DNA from: Brenneria izadpanahii
GTDB taxonomy: Bacteria > Pseudomonadota > Gammaproteobacteria > Enterobacterales > Enterobacteriaceae
Reading direction: 5' to 3'
Assembly: GCF_017569925.1 (NCBI RefSeq)
Contig: NZ_CP050854.1
Span: 2,542,001-2,606,000 of the forward strand
DNA: 64,000 nt
Within the stretch, counting starts at the first letter, position 1, and each line of letters starts with the position of its first letter. Under the pieces are notes generated by a model. The model had not been told where the DNA came from. It did not search any database and saw only the letters and a program-made list of their open reading frames with translations. A program made the translations under genes and the position numbers. Below, piece after piece: positions 36,639-47,346 of the stretch.

Positions 36639-39600
36639 TTACGCATCAATCTGCTCCATCGCCTGCAACACCCGTTTATCCGATATTGGGAACGGCGTGC
36701 CCAACTGCTGGGCGAAATAGCTTACCCGCAATTCCTCAATCATCCAGCGCACCGCTTTAACGTCATCATCGTCACGGCGCTCGGCCGGAAGTTTATGCCG
36801 CCACTGTTGCCAGGCCTGCTGTACCTGCTCGACCTTCAGCATTTGCGCCCGATCGCGGTGAACATCCTGCGCCAGTTTTTCCAGACGGCGCTCGATAGCC
36901 TGTAGGTAGCGCAGCACATCCGGCAGCCGCTGCCAACCGTTGGCGGTGACAAAGCCGCGGAACACCAAACCGCCAAGCTGGTTTTTAATATCGCTTAACG
37001 CCAGAGCCATCGCCATATCGACCCGGCCTTTCAGCCGTTTGTTAATGGCAAAAACCGCGGTCAGGATCTGTTCGACCTGTTTGGCAATATCAACCACCGT
37101 ATCGTTGAGTTCGGCGCGTACTTTTTCATGCAGACGCTGAAACTCCTCTTCCCGCCACACCGTCCCGCCAAATTCGCTAATCAGCTTATCTACCGCGCAG
37201 GAGATACAGTCATCGATCAAATCGAGCACTTTGCCGTAAGGATTGAAATACAGCCCCAGCTTCGCTTTGTTCGGCAGTTTCTCATGCAGGTATTTAATCG
37301 GCGATGGAATATTCAGCAGCAGCAGACGCCGCAGCCCCTGACGCATCATTTGCTGTTGCTGGTGCGGCGTATCAAAGAGGCGGATCGCCACGCTGTCTTT
37401 CTCATCCACCAATGCCGGATAGGCTTTGACGGAATAACCGCCGCGTTTCTGTTCGTAGCATTCCGGCAGCGCGCCAAAGCTCCATACGTGTAAATCACGC
37501 TGCTCCAGCCCATCGTCGACCACCGCGGACAAGGTTTGCTGTACTTTGTCCTTAAGCTGCTCTTTCAGCGCATTGAGGTCTTTGCCTTCCCGCAAGGTAC
37601 GGTTTTTTTCATCAATAACGCGAAACGTCATTTTCAGATGATCGGGCACCTGTTCCCAGTGCCACTCTTCACGCGGCACGGTTACCCCGGTCATCAGCCG
37701 CAGTTCGCGTTCTAATGCATCCAACAGTCCCTTTTCCAACGGCGTTGTGCGCGCCAGAAACGCGTCGGCGTAATTCGGCGCCGGCACGAAATTACGGCGC
37801 ATCGGCTTAGGCAATGATTTGATCAGCGCAATAACCAGGTCGCGCCGCACGCCGGGAATTTGCCATTCAAATCCCTCTTCCCGCACCTGATTAAGAATGG
37901 GAAGCGGAATATGCGCCGTTACGCCGTCAGCGTCCGTTCCCGGCTCAAACTGATAAGACAGGCGCAATTTCAGGCTGCCCTGATGCCAGAAGTTCGGATA
38001 ATCCAGCGCGCTGACGTTATCCGCCCCGTCTTTAATCAACATGCTTTTTTCAAAGTTCAGCAGATCGGCATCCTGACGGCTGGCGTTTTTCCACCATTTG
38101 TCAAAATGACGGGCCGAGATGATATCGTGCGGCAAGCGCCGATCGTAAAACGCAAACAGCGTTTCATCATCCACCAGGATGTCGCGGCGGCGAGATTTGT
38201 TTTCCAGATCCTCCACTTCCGCCAGCAATTTCAGATTGGCGCGGAAAAAGGCATGGCGCGTTTGCCAGTCACCCTCCACCAGGGCGTGACGAATAAAAAG
38301 CTCGCGCGCCAACACCGGGTCGATCTGGCTATAGTTCACCTTGCGCGCCGCCACAATGGGCAGACCGAACAGCGTGACTTTCTCCTGCGCCATCACCACG
38401 CCTTGCGCCTTTTCCCAGTGCGGATCGCTATAGCTGCGCTTAATCAGGTGCTGCGCCAGCGGTTCGATCCATTCAGGATCGATGCGGGCGGCAATGCGGC
38501 CCCAGAGGCGGCTGGTTTCCACCAGTTCGGCGACCATCGTCCATTTGGGCGGTTTTTTAAATAACCCGGAGCCGGGGAAAATCGCAAAACGCGTATTGCG
38601 CGCGCCGCTGAACTCCTGCTTATCGATATCTTTCTGGCCGACATGCGACAACAGGCCGGTCAGCAACGCACAGTGGATACTGCGGTAGTCCGCCGGTTCG
38701 CTGTTGATCGGCAATCCCTGCTCTTTGACCACCTGGCGCAGTTGGGTATAAATATCCTGCCATTCGCGCACGCGCAGATAGTTCAGGAAATCGTTGCGGC
38801 ATAATCGGCGGAACTGACTGGAAGACAAGGCTTTTTGCTGTTCGCGCAGATAGTTCCATAAATTCACGAACGCCATAAAATCGGATTCTTTGTCCGCGAA
38901 GCGCCGGTGCTTTTCATCCGACGCCTGCTTTTTATCCAACGGGCGCTCGCGCGGATCCTGAATGGATAGCGCGGCGGTAATCACCATCACTTCGCGCACG
39001 CAGCCGGTACGGCGCGCTTCCAGCACCATTCGAGCCAACCGGGGATCGGTAGGCAACTGGGCTAACTGCCGCCCCAGCGGCGTTAAATGATAGTGGCCGT
39101 TTTCCGCCAGTTGAATCGCGCTTAACTCCTCCAGCAACCGCACGCCGTCCTGAATGTTGCGCTTATCCGGCGCTTCGACAAACGGAAACGCGGCGATATC
39201 GCCTAACCCCAGCGAGGTCATTTGCAGAATGACGGAGGCCAAATTGGTGCGCAGGATTTCAGGGTCGGTAAATTCCGGGCGCGACAGAAAATCCTGCTCG
39301 GAATAGAGCCGAATGCATACCCCGGCGGCCACGCGTCCGCAGCGCCCTTTGCGCTGATTGGCCGAAGCCTGGGAAACCGGTTCAATCGGCAGGCGCTGTA
39401 CTTTGGTGCGGAAACTGTAGCGGCTGATACGCGCCGTGCCGGGGTCGATAACATAGCGAATGCCCGGCACGGTCAGCGACGTTTCGGCCACGTTGGTCGC
39501 CAGCACAATACGGCGGCCGTGGTGGGACTGGAATACCCGATTCTGCTCCTGGTTGGATAGCCGGGCATAGAGCGGCAGGATCTCGGTATGGGGCAAATCC

Positions 39601-40526
39601 AGCTTGGTCAAGGCATCGGCCGTATCGCGAATTTCCCGTTCGCCGCTCATAAAAATCAGAATATCGCCCGGCCCTTCGCGGCTCAGTTCATCCACCGCGT
39701 CAAAAATAGCCTGTAGCTGATCGCGGTCGCTGTCTTCGGCATCTTCCACCACAGGGCGATAGCGAACATCGACCGGGTAAGTCCGCCCGGAAACCTCAAT
39801 AATCGGCGCATTATTGAAATGGCGCGAAAAACGCTGCGGATCGATGGTGGCGGAGGTAATAATAATCTTTAAATCCGGGCGTTTTGGCAGCAACTGACGC
39901 AGATACCCCAGAATGAAATCGATATTCAGGCTGCGCTCATGCGCTTCGTCAATGATCAGGGTGTCATACTGCATCAGCAGGCGATCCTGCTGGATCTCCG
40001 CCAGCAGGATACCGTCGGTCATCAGTTTCACCAGCGTATTGTCGCCCACCTGATCGTTAAAGCGGACTTTGTAACCCACGCATCCGCCCAACGGCGTTTC
40101 CAACTCGGCAGCGATGCGATCGGCCACCGTTCGGGCGGCCAGCCGGCGCGGTTGCGTGTGGCCGATTAGCCCGCGGACGCCGCGGCCTAACTCCAGGCAT
40201 ATTTTCGGTAACTGGGTGGTTTTGCCGGAACCGGTTTCCCCCGCCACGATAATGACCTGATGTTCGCGCAGCGCATGCAGAATTTCGTCTTTTTTCTGAC
40301 TGACCGGCAACTGTTCCGGATAATTGATGGATGGACAGCTTGCCCGACGGTTTTCCACTCGTTGGCGGGCTACGGCGATCTCACCTTCAATCTCCTGTGC
40401 AATAACGCTCTGAGCCTTTAGGCCGCCGACTTTCGCGGCACCCTGTAAACGACGGCGCAGACGTTGCTGATCGCGGAGCATTAACTCACTTAGCTGCGAG
40501 GATAATGCGTTGAGAGGTGATTTCAC
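36639..40526 (-). CDS. hrpA: ATP-dependent RNA helicase HrpA
   Basis: 1295 residues (1300 in E. coli). A DEAH-box helicase with Walker A GETGSGKTTQ near residue 95, DEAH box IIDEAHERS near 190, SAT motif (ITSATID), and QRKGRCGR motif VI. Then follow the helicase-associated and OB domains and the long DUF3418 C-terminal half found in enterobacterial HrpA. The enzyme is linked to mRNA processing and to rescue of stalled or collided ribosomes. It starts at a GTG with AAGGAA eight bases upstream. No relation to the hrp secretion genes despite the name. Monocistronic. Confidence 0.96.
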   Translation of the reverse strand: MKSPLNALSSQLSELMLRDQQRLRRRLQGAAKVGGLKAQSVIAQEIEGEIAVARQRVENRRASCPSINYPEQLPVSQKKDEILHALREHQVIIVAGETGSGKTTQLPKICLELGRGVRGLIGHTQPRRLAARTVADRIAAELETPLGGCVGYKVRFNDQVGDNTLVKLMTDGILLAEIQQDRLLMQYDTLIIDEAHERSLNIDFILGYLRQLLPKRPDLKIIITSATIDPQRFSRHFNNAPIIEVSGRTYPVDVRYRPVVEDAEDSDRDQLQAIFDAVDELSREGPGDILIFMSGEREIRDTADALTKLDLPHTEILPLYARLSNQEQNRVFQSHHGRRIVLATNVAETSLTVPGIRYVIDPGTARISRYSFRTKVQRLPIEPVSQASANQRKGRCGRVAAGVCIRLYSEQDFLSRPEFTDPEILRTNLASVILQMTSLGLGDIAAFPFVEAPDKRNIQDGVRLLEELSAIQLAENGHYHLTPLGRQLAQLPTDPRLARMVLEARRTGCVREVMVITAALSIQDPRERPLDKKQASDEKHRRFADKESDFMAFVNLWNYLREQQKALSSSQFRRLCRNDFLNYLRVREWQDIYTQLRQVVKEQGLPINSEPADYRSIHCALLTGLLSHVGQKDIDKQEFSGARNTRFAIFPGSGLFKKPPKWTMVAELVETSRLWGRIAARIDPEWIEPLAQHLIKRSYSDPHWEKAQGVVMAQEKVTLFGLPIVAARKVNYSQIDPVLARELFIRHALVEGDWQTRHAFFRANLKLLAEVEDLENKSRRRDILVDDETLFAFYDRRLPHDIISARHFDKWWKNASRQDADLLNFEKSMLIKDGADNVSALDYPNFWHQGSLKLRLSYQFEPGTDADGVTAHIPLPILNQVREEGFEWQIPGVRRDLVIALIKSLPKPMRRNFVPAPNYADAFLARTTPLEKGLLDALERELRLMTGVTVPREEWHWEQVPDHLKMTFRVIDEKNRTLREGKDLNALKEQLKDKVQQTLSAVVDDGLEQRDLHVWSFGALPECYEQKRGGYSVKAYPALVDEKDSVAIRLFDTPHQQQQMMRQGLRRLLLLNIPSPIKYLHEKLPNKAKLGLYFNPYGKVLDLIDDCISCAVDKLISEFGGTVWREEEFQRLHEKVRAELNDTVVDIAKQVEQILTAVFAINKRLKGRVDMAMALALSDIKNQLGGLVFRGFVTANGWQRLPDVLRYLQAIERRLEKLAQDVHRDRAQMLKVEQVQQAWQQWRHKLPAERRDDDDVKAVRWMIEELRVSYFAQQLGTPFPISDKRVLQAMEQIDA

Positions 40527-40567
40527 GTTGCTATTCCTTAATACTTTTTTGATTCGGCGAATGTTTA

Positions 40568-40705
40568 TATACCCAATAGATTTCGAGTTGCATCAAGGCG
40601 GCCGGTCTCCGGCGAGAGACAGGATGTCTCTCACTCCCCTCCACTAAGCGACTGGGGCGAGCAAGGGAAGCCAACGCGGATGTAGCCTGAAAGATGCAGG
40701 ATATA
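40568..40705. repeat. ERIC-like intergenic repeat
   Basis: About 138 bases bounded by TATACCC and GGATATA. It contains CTAAGCGACTGGGGCGAGCA, near the ERIC2 core AAGTAAGTGACTGGGGTGAGCG, and flanks GTTGCATCAAGGCGGC / GCCAACGCGGATGTAG, as in the repeats scattered through Pectobacterium, Serratia and Yersinia. It occupies much of the 377-base hrpA-azoR gap. The rest should hold the two divergent promoters. Confidence 0.75.
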
Positions 40706-40894
40706 CGCCTCTATTTTTCGGCGGGCATGGTAGCACATCAAAGGCCGGAGCTATAATCCGGAACGCCAGTTCTTATTCAAGAAAATCGAACGATGTACTC
40801 GAAATATTGCACTTTCAACCAATTAAAAGGCTGCATAAGATGGAGCTCATCAAGGGGACGTTTCATCAATAATAAGTCCGACTTCAATCAATAA

Positions 40895-41509
<615 letters not shown>

Positions 41510-41566
41510 GCTAAAAAACATCATTGTTACCCTGTCACTCATATTCTTATATTTAGCTGTTATTGC

Positions 41567-41591
41567 GCGCCTTCCGGCGCGCTTTTTTTAT
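41567..41591 (+). terminator. Rho-independent terminator after azoR
   Basis: Stem GCGCGCC / GGCGCGC with a TTCC loop and seven T. Confidence 0.88.
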
Positions 41592-41619
41592 CGCTGACCG
41601 CCGCAAGCGACGTTTAGCA

Positions 41620-41844
41620 TCACTCCCGGCGATTTTTTATCTCTTCAGCTACGGCGTTGTCCGATTTTTCCAATAATTGAGCGGCCTCTTTATCGGCCTT
41701 AATGTAAATCTCATGCTCGATTTTGACGTTCATGTTGATGGTTATCGGCTCTTTGGGCGCAGCCACTTCTATCCGCGGAATACAGCCGCTCAGCAGCAGC
41801 AGGACGCAGAGCGTTCCCGGCCATGTATACAGTTTTTTCATCAT
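41620..41844 (-). CDS. ynbE: Outer-membrane lipoprotein YnbE
   Basis: 74 residues. A signal sequence ends in the lipobox LLSGC, and the mature part (PRIEVAAPKEPITINMNVKIEHEIYIKAD) is nearly identical to E. coli YnbE (61 residues). YnbE stacks on YdbH to form a bridge for phospholipids between the membranes, redundant with TamB and YhdP. AGGA precedes the ATG pair at 41844/41841; the frame also reads back to 41862, overlapping the ydbH stop. In E. coli ydbL follows, but here the operon ends and azoR converges. Confidence 0.9.
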   Translation of the reverse strand: MMKKLYTWPGTLCVLLLLSGCIPRIEVAAPKEPITINMNVKIEHEIYIKADKEAAQLLEKSDNAVAEEIKNRRE

Positions 41845-41854
41845 CCAATCCTGA

Positions 41855-44446
41855 TTATTCATTTGCCTGCTGCTCCAGCGTATCCTGCAAATTATCGCCG
41901 AAACGCAAGCTGCGCCATAGCTGGAAGATATTCTCCTGATGGCGGTAGTTGAGCGTCACCTGCCTATCGGCGCTCAGCGTCGGGTTTTTCCCCTGAATTT
42001 GCGAGTTCAACGACAGCGCGCCCTGGTTATCCAATTCAACGGCGGCATAAGAGCGGCCGATCTCCAGGTAGCGCAGCCAGCCAATGGCTGCGCCAGTGGC
42101 TATATTTTTACTTGCCAGCTCTTCAGCCAGTTGTTGATCCAGCCGCAGCGTCAGAAAGTTATCATTGGTGATGCGCCCTTTCTGAATCAACATCTTCGGA
42201 TGGCTAAAATTAAGCGGTAAAACGCCGCTCACCTTGCCGGACATGGCGATCTGCTTCTGTTTTAACGCCGTCAACAGTTCGCTGAGTTCGATGCTTTCCA
42301 CTTTTAATAGTGCGTCATCATGCTGCGGCAAGCGTAAAGCGGACAGTGCGATATGCCCGCCTAAAACATCCATGCTGGCCTGCGACATCGTCAGCGGCTG
42401 TCCTTCGCTATAGGGGTAAAAACCTTGTAAATCGACGCGAATATCCGTCATTCGAAACAGGTTATCCAACGTATCAATACGCAGCGTGACCGGCTGTTTC
42501 ACGCCCAACTGCCAGTGCTGATCCTGAAGCCGGTAGGGAAGAATAAAATTAACGCCGCGCACGCCGCCATCTTGCAGCCACAGATCGCCATTTTTCACCA
42601 CCCAGTGTCCGCCGGCGCGGAATCCTTCCCCTCGCGCGGCGGAAAAAGCGGACTGGGCATAAAATTGTCCGCTACGAATATTCATTTTCAATCTGGGAGA
42701 CAACAGCGGCTGAAATACGGTCAACGGTTGCTGCGGCCACCATGCGCCGCCGCGCAGACGCTCTCCATCCCAACGGCCTCGAAGCGTAACCGGACCAATA
42801 TCCCGCGCCTGTAGCCGTCCTTGCCACAGAAACTCGTTGGGATCGCGTCCGTTCAGCTTAAAGGATATCAGCGACGGCGGAAGATAACCGCCGTTACTGA
42901 AATCCACCTGTTCCGTCGCCAGTTGCAGCGCGCCCTGAAAATACGCATCGGATTGAGTACGCTGCCAGCGTATCGGCTCTTCGATGGTCAAGCGGGGTTG
43001 ATGCGCCGTCACCAACCCATAACTTAGCTGATCCAGGCCGCTGGAAAGCTGCCGTACCTCAATAAGCGTGTCCTGCCAGCTCCCCCGTCCGGCCACATCC
43101 CATCGGGCCTTTAACGGCGGCAGTTGCCCGCGCCCCCAGTAACGCCACTGCCATTGTCCTTTATCCGGCCAGAAGTCCTGCGCTTGTCCGTCAAGATGCA
43201 GGTTGAACCGCCCCCAATATTCGTCCTGTGCCTTAACAATGGCCTGTAATCGACCATTAATGCCGTCGGGGCCGACTCGGACGCCGGCCAACGGCCAGCG
43301 AGCCTCCTCAAGCCGGACCTGCGGCGACAGCATTCCCCAGGCGCGCAATAACGCCCCCGGTAAAATAGACAGTTCGGGATTTAATACCGAGCCTTGGATC
43401 ATCCCCGGCAATGATGCGGTCAGCGAAATATTCGATAGGTTGGCCTGGCCGGTCAACTGGAAACGCAATTGACTGTTTATCAACCCCAGATTGCCCGGCC
43501 CCAGCACCAATACCACATTGGCTTTGCCATTATGCCCCTGGGTTAACATATTCATCCTGGCGTCAATACGGGTTTTATCCAATCCCTGCCGCCAGTGCTG
43601 CAATGTGACTGATAGCTGCCCGGACAACGGTTGTACGGCATAAGGCCAGCGCCAGAGGCCATCCTTAATCTGTACCGTTTCCGGCGTCAGCAGCCACGGC
43701 AACACCGCCAGCGGCTCGGCCTCGCCTGCGGCGTTAAGTGATAATGAACCTTGCCGCCCTTGCCAGCGCAGCAGCGCCGAGACCGATTCCGGCGTTTGGC
43801 CGGTATCCAACTGGCCTTGCAACATTCCCTCAACCGGGGGCTGCGCCAGCGTGTCGGCCAGTTCCATCTCGCCGCCGAACCGTAACCGGGCGTAATCAGC
43901 CGGGGTCGCCAGCACGCCGTCTCGCAATACAAGATGCCGATCGCTCAATTGCGCCTGAAAACTCAACGCTTCGCTCTGATAATCAAGCGTCTGCCGCGTG
44001 TTGCCATCGGCGCTTAACCGCACCTGCCCCGTATAGTCCCGCCAGGGCTTTAGCTCGAAGGTTTCTATCGTGATATCGGCGGCAGGCAAACGCCGTTGCC
44101 ACTGTGACAGCGATACAGGCGCCGCATTATCATCGGACGGCAGCCGCGACAGGCAATCGCTATCCAGCGTGACCGATGCCATAGCGACGCGCCACCGACC
44201 TGATTGCCGGTGCAGCGAAATATTCCGCACATCAAGCAATTGACAGTCACCGGCTTGCAGGCTGAACCCTTGACTTCGCAGCCCCCCATCGTGCCAGACG
44301 GGCGAAGAGTCCAGCGTGAACGACATCTCCGCCGGCAACCAGATCCCGATTAAACGAGGCAACCATTGCGGCAGAGTTCGCCATGACACGACCAGCAACA
44401 GCAATATCAGCGCCAATCCTGCCAGTGAATATTTTTTAGTCATCAA
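41855..44446 (-). CDS. ydbH: AsmA-like inter-membrane lipid transport protein YdbH
   Basis: 863 residues. One N-terminal inner-membrane helix (about 7-25) is followed by a very long beta-rich periplasmic domain of the AsmA/TamB/YhdP type. That domain is thought to form a hydrophobic groove carrying phospholipids to the outer membrane. Its end overlaps the extended ynbE frame, so the two are translated together. YdbH works with YnbE, which caps its C-terminus at the outer membrane, and with YdbL, which is not found here. Confidence 0.9.
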   Translation of the reverse strand: MMTKKYSLAGLALILLLLVVSWRTLPQWLPRLIGIWLPAEMSFTLDSSPVWHDGGLRSQGFSLQAGDCQLLDVRNISLHRQSGRWRVAMASVTLDSDCLSRLPSDDNAAPVSLSQWQRRLPAADITIETFELKPWRDYTGQVRLSADGNTRQTLDYQSEALSFQAQLSDRHLVLRDGVLATPADYARLRFGGEMELADTLAQPPVEGMLQGQLDTGQTPESVSALLRWQGRQGSLSLNAAGEAEPLAVLPWLLTPETVQIKDGLWRWPYAVQPLSGQLSVTLQHWRQGLDKTRIDARMNMLTQGHNGKANVVLVLGPGNLGLINSQLRFQLTGQANLSNISLTASLPGMIQGSVLNPELSILPGALLRAWGMLSPQVRLEEARWPLAGVRVGPDGINGRLQAIVKAQDEYWGRFNLHLDGQAQDFWPDKGQWQWRYWGRGQLPPLKARWDVAGRGSWQDTLIEVRQLSSGLDQLSYGLVTAHQPRLTIEEPIRWQRTQSDAYFQGALQLATEQVDFSNGGYLPPSLISFKLNGRDPNEFLWQGRLQARDIGPVTLRGRWDGERLRGGAWWPQQPLTVFQPLLSPRLKMNIRSGQFYAQSAFSAARGEGFRAGGHWVVKNGDLWLQDGGVRGVNFILPYRLQDQHWQLGVKQPVTLRIDTLDNLFRMTDIRVDLQGFYPYSEGQPLTMSQASMDVLGGHIALSALRLPQHDDALLKVESIELSELLTALKQKQIAMSGKVSGVLPLNFSHPKMLIQKGRITNDNFLTLRLDQQLAEELASKNIATGAAIGWLRYLEIGRSYAAVELDNQGALSLNSQIQGKNPTLSADRQVTLNYRHQENIFQLWRSLRFGDNLQDTLEQQANE

Positions 44447-44688
44447 GGGATATTAAGCATCCTGTTCCATGTAAAACCAAAACCTGCTATTTCCTGCTTT
44501 ATTAGGTAGGAATTATAGGCTGTTAATCCCTTCACCTTTATATAGTAGACAACCATCAGACCGCACACTGAACTTTCTTGCGCCTTATCGCCCTCATATG
44601 ATTATGTTGTTATTGTTAGTCAAGCAACAGTTTGTCAATTCAGTGTTTTCTGATAGCTTAACAAGAGGACTTTGCGGAGAAACACGCT

Positions 44689-45681
44689 ATGAAATTGGCA
44701 GTTTACAGTACTAAACAATACGATCGTAAGTATTTAGAGCGAGTTAACCAACAGTTTGGCTATCAAATTGAATTTTTCGATTTCATGCTGACGAAACGCA
44801 CCACGGCAACGGCCGCAGGCTGCCAGGCCGTGTGCATTTTTGTTAACGATGACGGCGGACGTGAAGTGTTGACCAAGCTGGCGAAACTTGGGGTAAAAAC
44901 GCTGGCGTTACGTTGCGCGGGTTTCAACAATGTCGACCTTGATGCGGCCAAAGAGCTGGGGATTAAGGTGGTTCGGGTGCCGGCCTATTCACCGGAAGCG
45001 GTTGCCGAACATGCGGTTGGGATGATGATGTGCCTTAATCGCCGCATTCATCGCGCCTATCAGCGTACCCGCGACGCCAACTTCTCGCTGGAAGGCTTGA
45101 TTGGCTTCAACATGCACAACCGCACCGCGGGCATTATCGGCACCGGCAAGATCGGTATCGCCACCATGCGCATCCTGAAAGGGTTCGGTATGCGCCTGCT
45201 GGCGTTTGATCCCTATCCTAACCCCCAAGCGCTTGAGCTGGGCGCGGAATATGTGGATCTGAAAACGCTGTATGCCAAATCGGACGTAATTTCATTACAC
45301 TGCCCGCTGACGCCGGAAAACCACCATCTGCTTAATCAGGCCGCATTTTCGCAGATGAAAAACGGCGTGATGATCATTAACACCAGCCGAGGCGGATTAA
45401 TCGACTCGCAGGCAGCCATTGACGCGCTGAAGCTGCAAAAAATCGGCTCGCTGGGTATGGACGTCTATGAAAACGAACGCGATCTGTTCTTTGCGGACAA
45501 ATCCAATGACGTTATTCAGGATGACGTTTTCCGCCGCCTATCCGCCTGCCATAACGTGCTGTTTACCGGGCATCAGGCATTCCTGACCGAAGAAGCGTTG
45601 ACCAGCATTTCCCAGACAACGCTACAAAATCTGAGCCAGATAAGCCGGGGCGAAGAATGCCCTAATTTATTGAATCCATAA
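44689..45681 (+). CDS. ldhA: Fermentative D-lactate dehydrogenase
   Basis: 330 residues (329 in E. coli). It reduces pyruvate to D-lactate with NADH during fermentation. It has the D-2-hydroxyacid dehydrogenase signatures: the NAD-binding GIIGTGKIG near residue 147, the catalytic arginine in NTSRGGLID near 235, a glutamate in VYENERD near 263, and the acid-base histidine H296 in TGHQAFLTEE. GGAG stands before the ATG. The E. coli neighbour hslJ is absent here. The 242 bases upstream hold the promoter. Confidence 0.96.
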   Translation: MKLAVYSTKQYDRKYLERVNQQFGYQIEFFDFMLTKRTTATAAGCQAVCIFVNDDGGREVLTKLAKLGVKTLALRCAGFNNVDLDAAKELGIKVVRVPAYSPEAVAEHAVGMMMCLNRRIHRAYQRTRDANFSLEGLIGFNMHNRTAGIIGTGKIGIATMRILKGFGMRLLAFDPYPNPQALELGAEYVDLKTLYAKSDVISLHCPLTPENHHLLNQAAFSQMKNGVMIINTSRGGLIDSQAAIDALKLQKIGSLGMDVYENERDLFFADKSNDVIQDDVFRRLSACHNVLFTGHQAFLTEEALTSISQTTLQNLSQISRGEECPNLLNP

Positions 45682-45726
45682 GCCGATTCCGCGCTTTTCC
45701 CGCGGCGGCCTTGCGTCGCCGCAGCG

Positions 45727-46014
45727 TCAGCCCGCGGGACAAGTGCCATTCATCAATGAGCGTTCATCACAACGCTTGCCGTTAGCCAACTGGCAAGTCC
45801 CCACGCTGGCGCCATTTAACTGTCTGGATAACGCCATTGTTCCCCCCATTAATGAACAACTCGCATCGGCGGGCGAATCGATTTTCAGCAGCACGGCGGA
45901 ATTGTCATTCTTAAATGAAGGATCCTGCTGATTTACGGCAGTGGTTTTTTCACTATTGCTGCAACCAGCCAGCACGAGGACAGCCGCAGTGAATAACCAT
46001 TGATACGATTTCAT
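45727..46014 (-). CDS. DUF333-family lipoprotein
   Basis: 95 residues. The signal sequence ends in a lipobox (VLAGCSNS), so the mature protein is a lipoprotein. The C-terminal 45 residues (CSLMGGTMALSRQLNGASVGTCQLANGKRCDERSLMNGTC in outline) form the DUF333 domain seen in E. coli YoaF, with four conserved cysteines that could form disulfides. GGAG precedes the ATG. Convergent with ldhA. Function unknown. Confidence 0.85.
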   Translation of the reverse strand: MKSYQWLFTAAVLVLAGCSNSEKTTAVNQQDPSFKNDNSAVLLKIDSPADASCSLMGGTMALSRQLNGASVGTCQLANGKRCDERSLMNGTCPAG

Positions 46015-46146
46015 TCTCTGGCTCCGGATCGTTTTATTTTATGAAGTGATTAATGACTTTGTCCCACACTATTTACCACACCTTATTTCGCCGTCACACC
46101 GATAAATGCGCCAATACGGCACAAGATCAATAAAGTGGCCGGATAC

Positions 46147-46851
46147 CTAGACCTTTCCAATCCCAATCTGAATAAGCATGCCGATAAATGCGAATCCCGC
46201 CGCAATAATCGGCAGCAGGAACACATCCAGATCAAAGGCCAATATCAATCCGCCGGCGGATGCCCCCAACGAGCTACCGAGATAAAGCGCGGATTCATTC
46301 AGCGCCACGGCCAGGTTGCCGTCTCCGGCGTGTTCTCTGGCTTGAATAAGCTCGTGATTTTGCGGAACCTGCAATGCCCATCCAACAGCCCCCCAAAGCA
46401 TTATCGGGATTGCCATAAGCCAAATGTTCCATAGCGCCACTACCGGCATGGCAAACAGCGCAAGCGTTAATATTCCCATAATAATCAACGTAAGCGTTGG
46501 CCCGGCGATTCGGGTGGTTAGCATACCGATGAGAATGCTGCCCAGGACGCCGCCGATACCCCAGAGCCAGAGCCACGGCACCACTGAATGCACGCCGGGA
46601 TAGGCCATCACGAACGGCGCTATAAAGGTATACATGCCCAGACTGGCAATAGCAGCCAGCAATGACACCGATAAAATCGCAAACACTTTACGATCGCGTA
46701 AAATCGACAGCCTCTGACCGATAGATGCCTCAATGTTCGCAGGCAATACGGGAAGCTTACGCCAAAGCGCGATAAACGATATCAACCCTAATCCGGCAAT
46801 AAACCACAGGGCGGATTGCCATCCGGCATAGTTCGCCACCAGTAGGCTCAA
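46147..46851 (-). pseudogene. C-terminal half of an MFS transporter, 5' end deleted
   Basis: About 235 residues with seven membrane helices. It begins inside the first half of a 12-helix MFS protein (VANYAGWQSALWFIAG, normally following helix 4-5) and runs to a normal C-terminus. The frame stays open leftward of the recognisable part into the neighbouring regulator remnant, but no start or ribosome site is present. The missing N-terminal 150-160 residues appear to have been removed by the same deletion that cut the adjacent MmyB-type regulator. Not expected to be functional. Confidence 0.8.
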
Positions 46852-46854
46852 AGG

Positions 46855-47129
46855 CTCGTGCGCCGACGGCGCAAGATATTCAGGAACTGACGAAAAATCT
46901 TGAAAAACGTTCTCCAGACTTTAAAGCTGACTGGCACCAGCAGAACGTTCAGGGCTCATGCACCGGGGTACGAACCTTAATGATTGATGATATTGGAGAG
47001 ATCGCGTTTCAGCACACCACGCTCATCATTGATGAAGATCGCCACCTGAGATTGGTCTACTACGCGACAGCACAAGCATCTGAACCCGTTTTCGAGTCAT
47101 GGCGGCAAGCGGCGATAGCTAAACGTTAA
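46855..47129 (+). pseudogene. C-terminal remnant of a MmyB-like XRE-family regulator
   Basis: About 90 codons ending ...WRQAAIAKR. The stretch RSPDFKADWHQQNVQG, then IGEIAFQHTTLIIDEDRHLRLVYYATA, matches the MmyB-like ligand-binding domain found after a helix-turn-helix in actinobacterial and proteobacterial regulators. The HTH and most of the ligand domain are missing. It faces away from the MFS remnant, which suggests that a divergent regulator-transporter pair lost its centre. Confidence 0.7.
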
Positions 47130-47346
47130 TACCGGTCACCTCATGGTGGCGGGTTGTTCATGCCCGCGGCAGAGTAAACTCCGCAGGGAATGAACATCAT
47201 CCCCATTCGCCGGAAAATCTGATCTGGTATTCGTCGTCGTAATCCGTACCATACACGCCATACTTATGCATGTTGGATAGAAAACCTGTACGGTAACTAT
47301 TTTTTGCCACCTGTGGTGCCCCTTTTCGGAATGAGCACGTGTAGAA

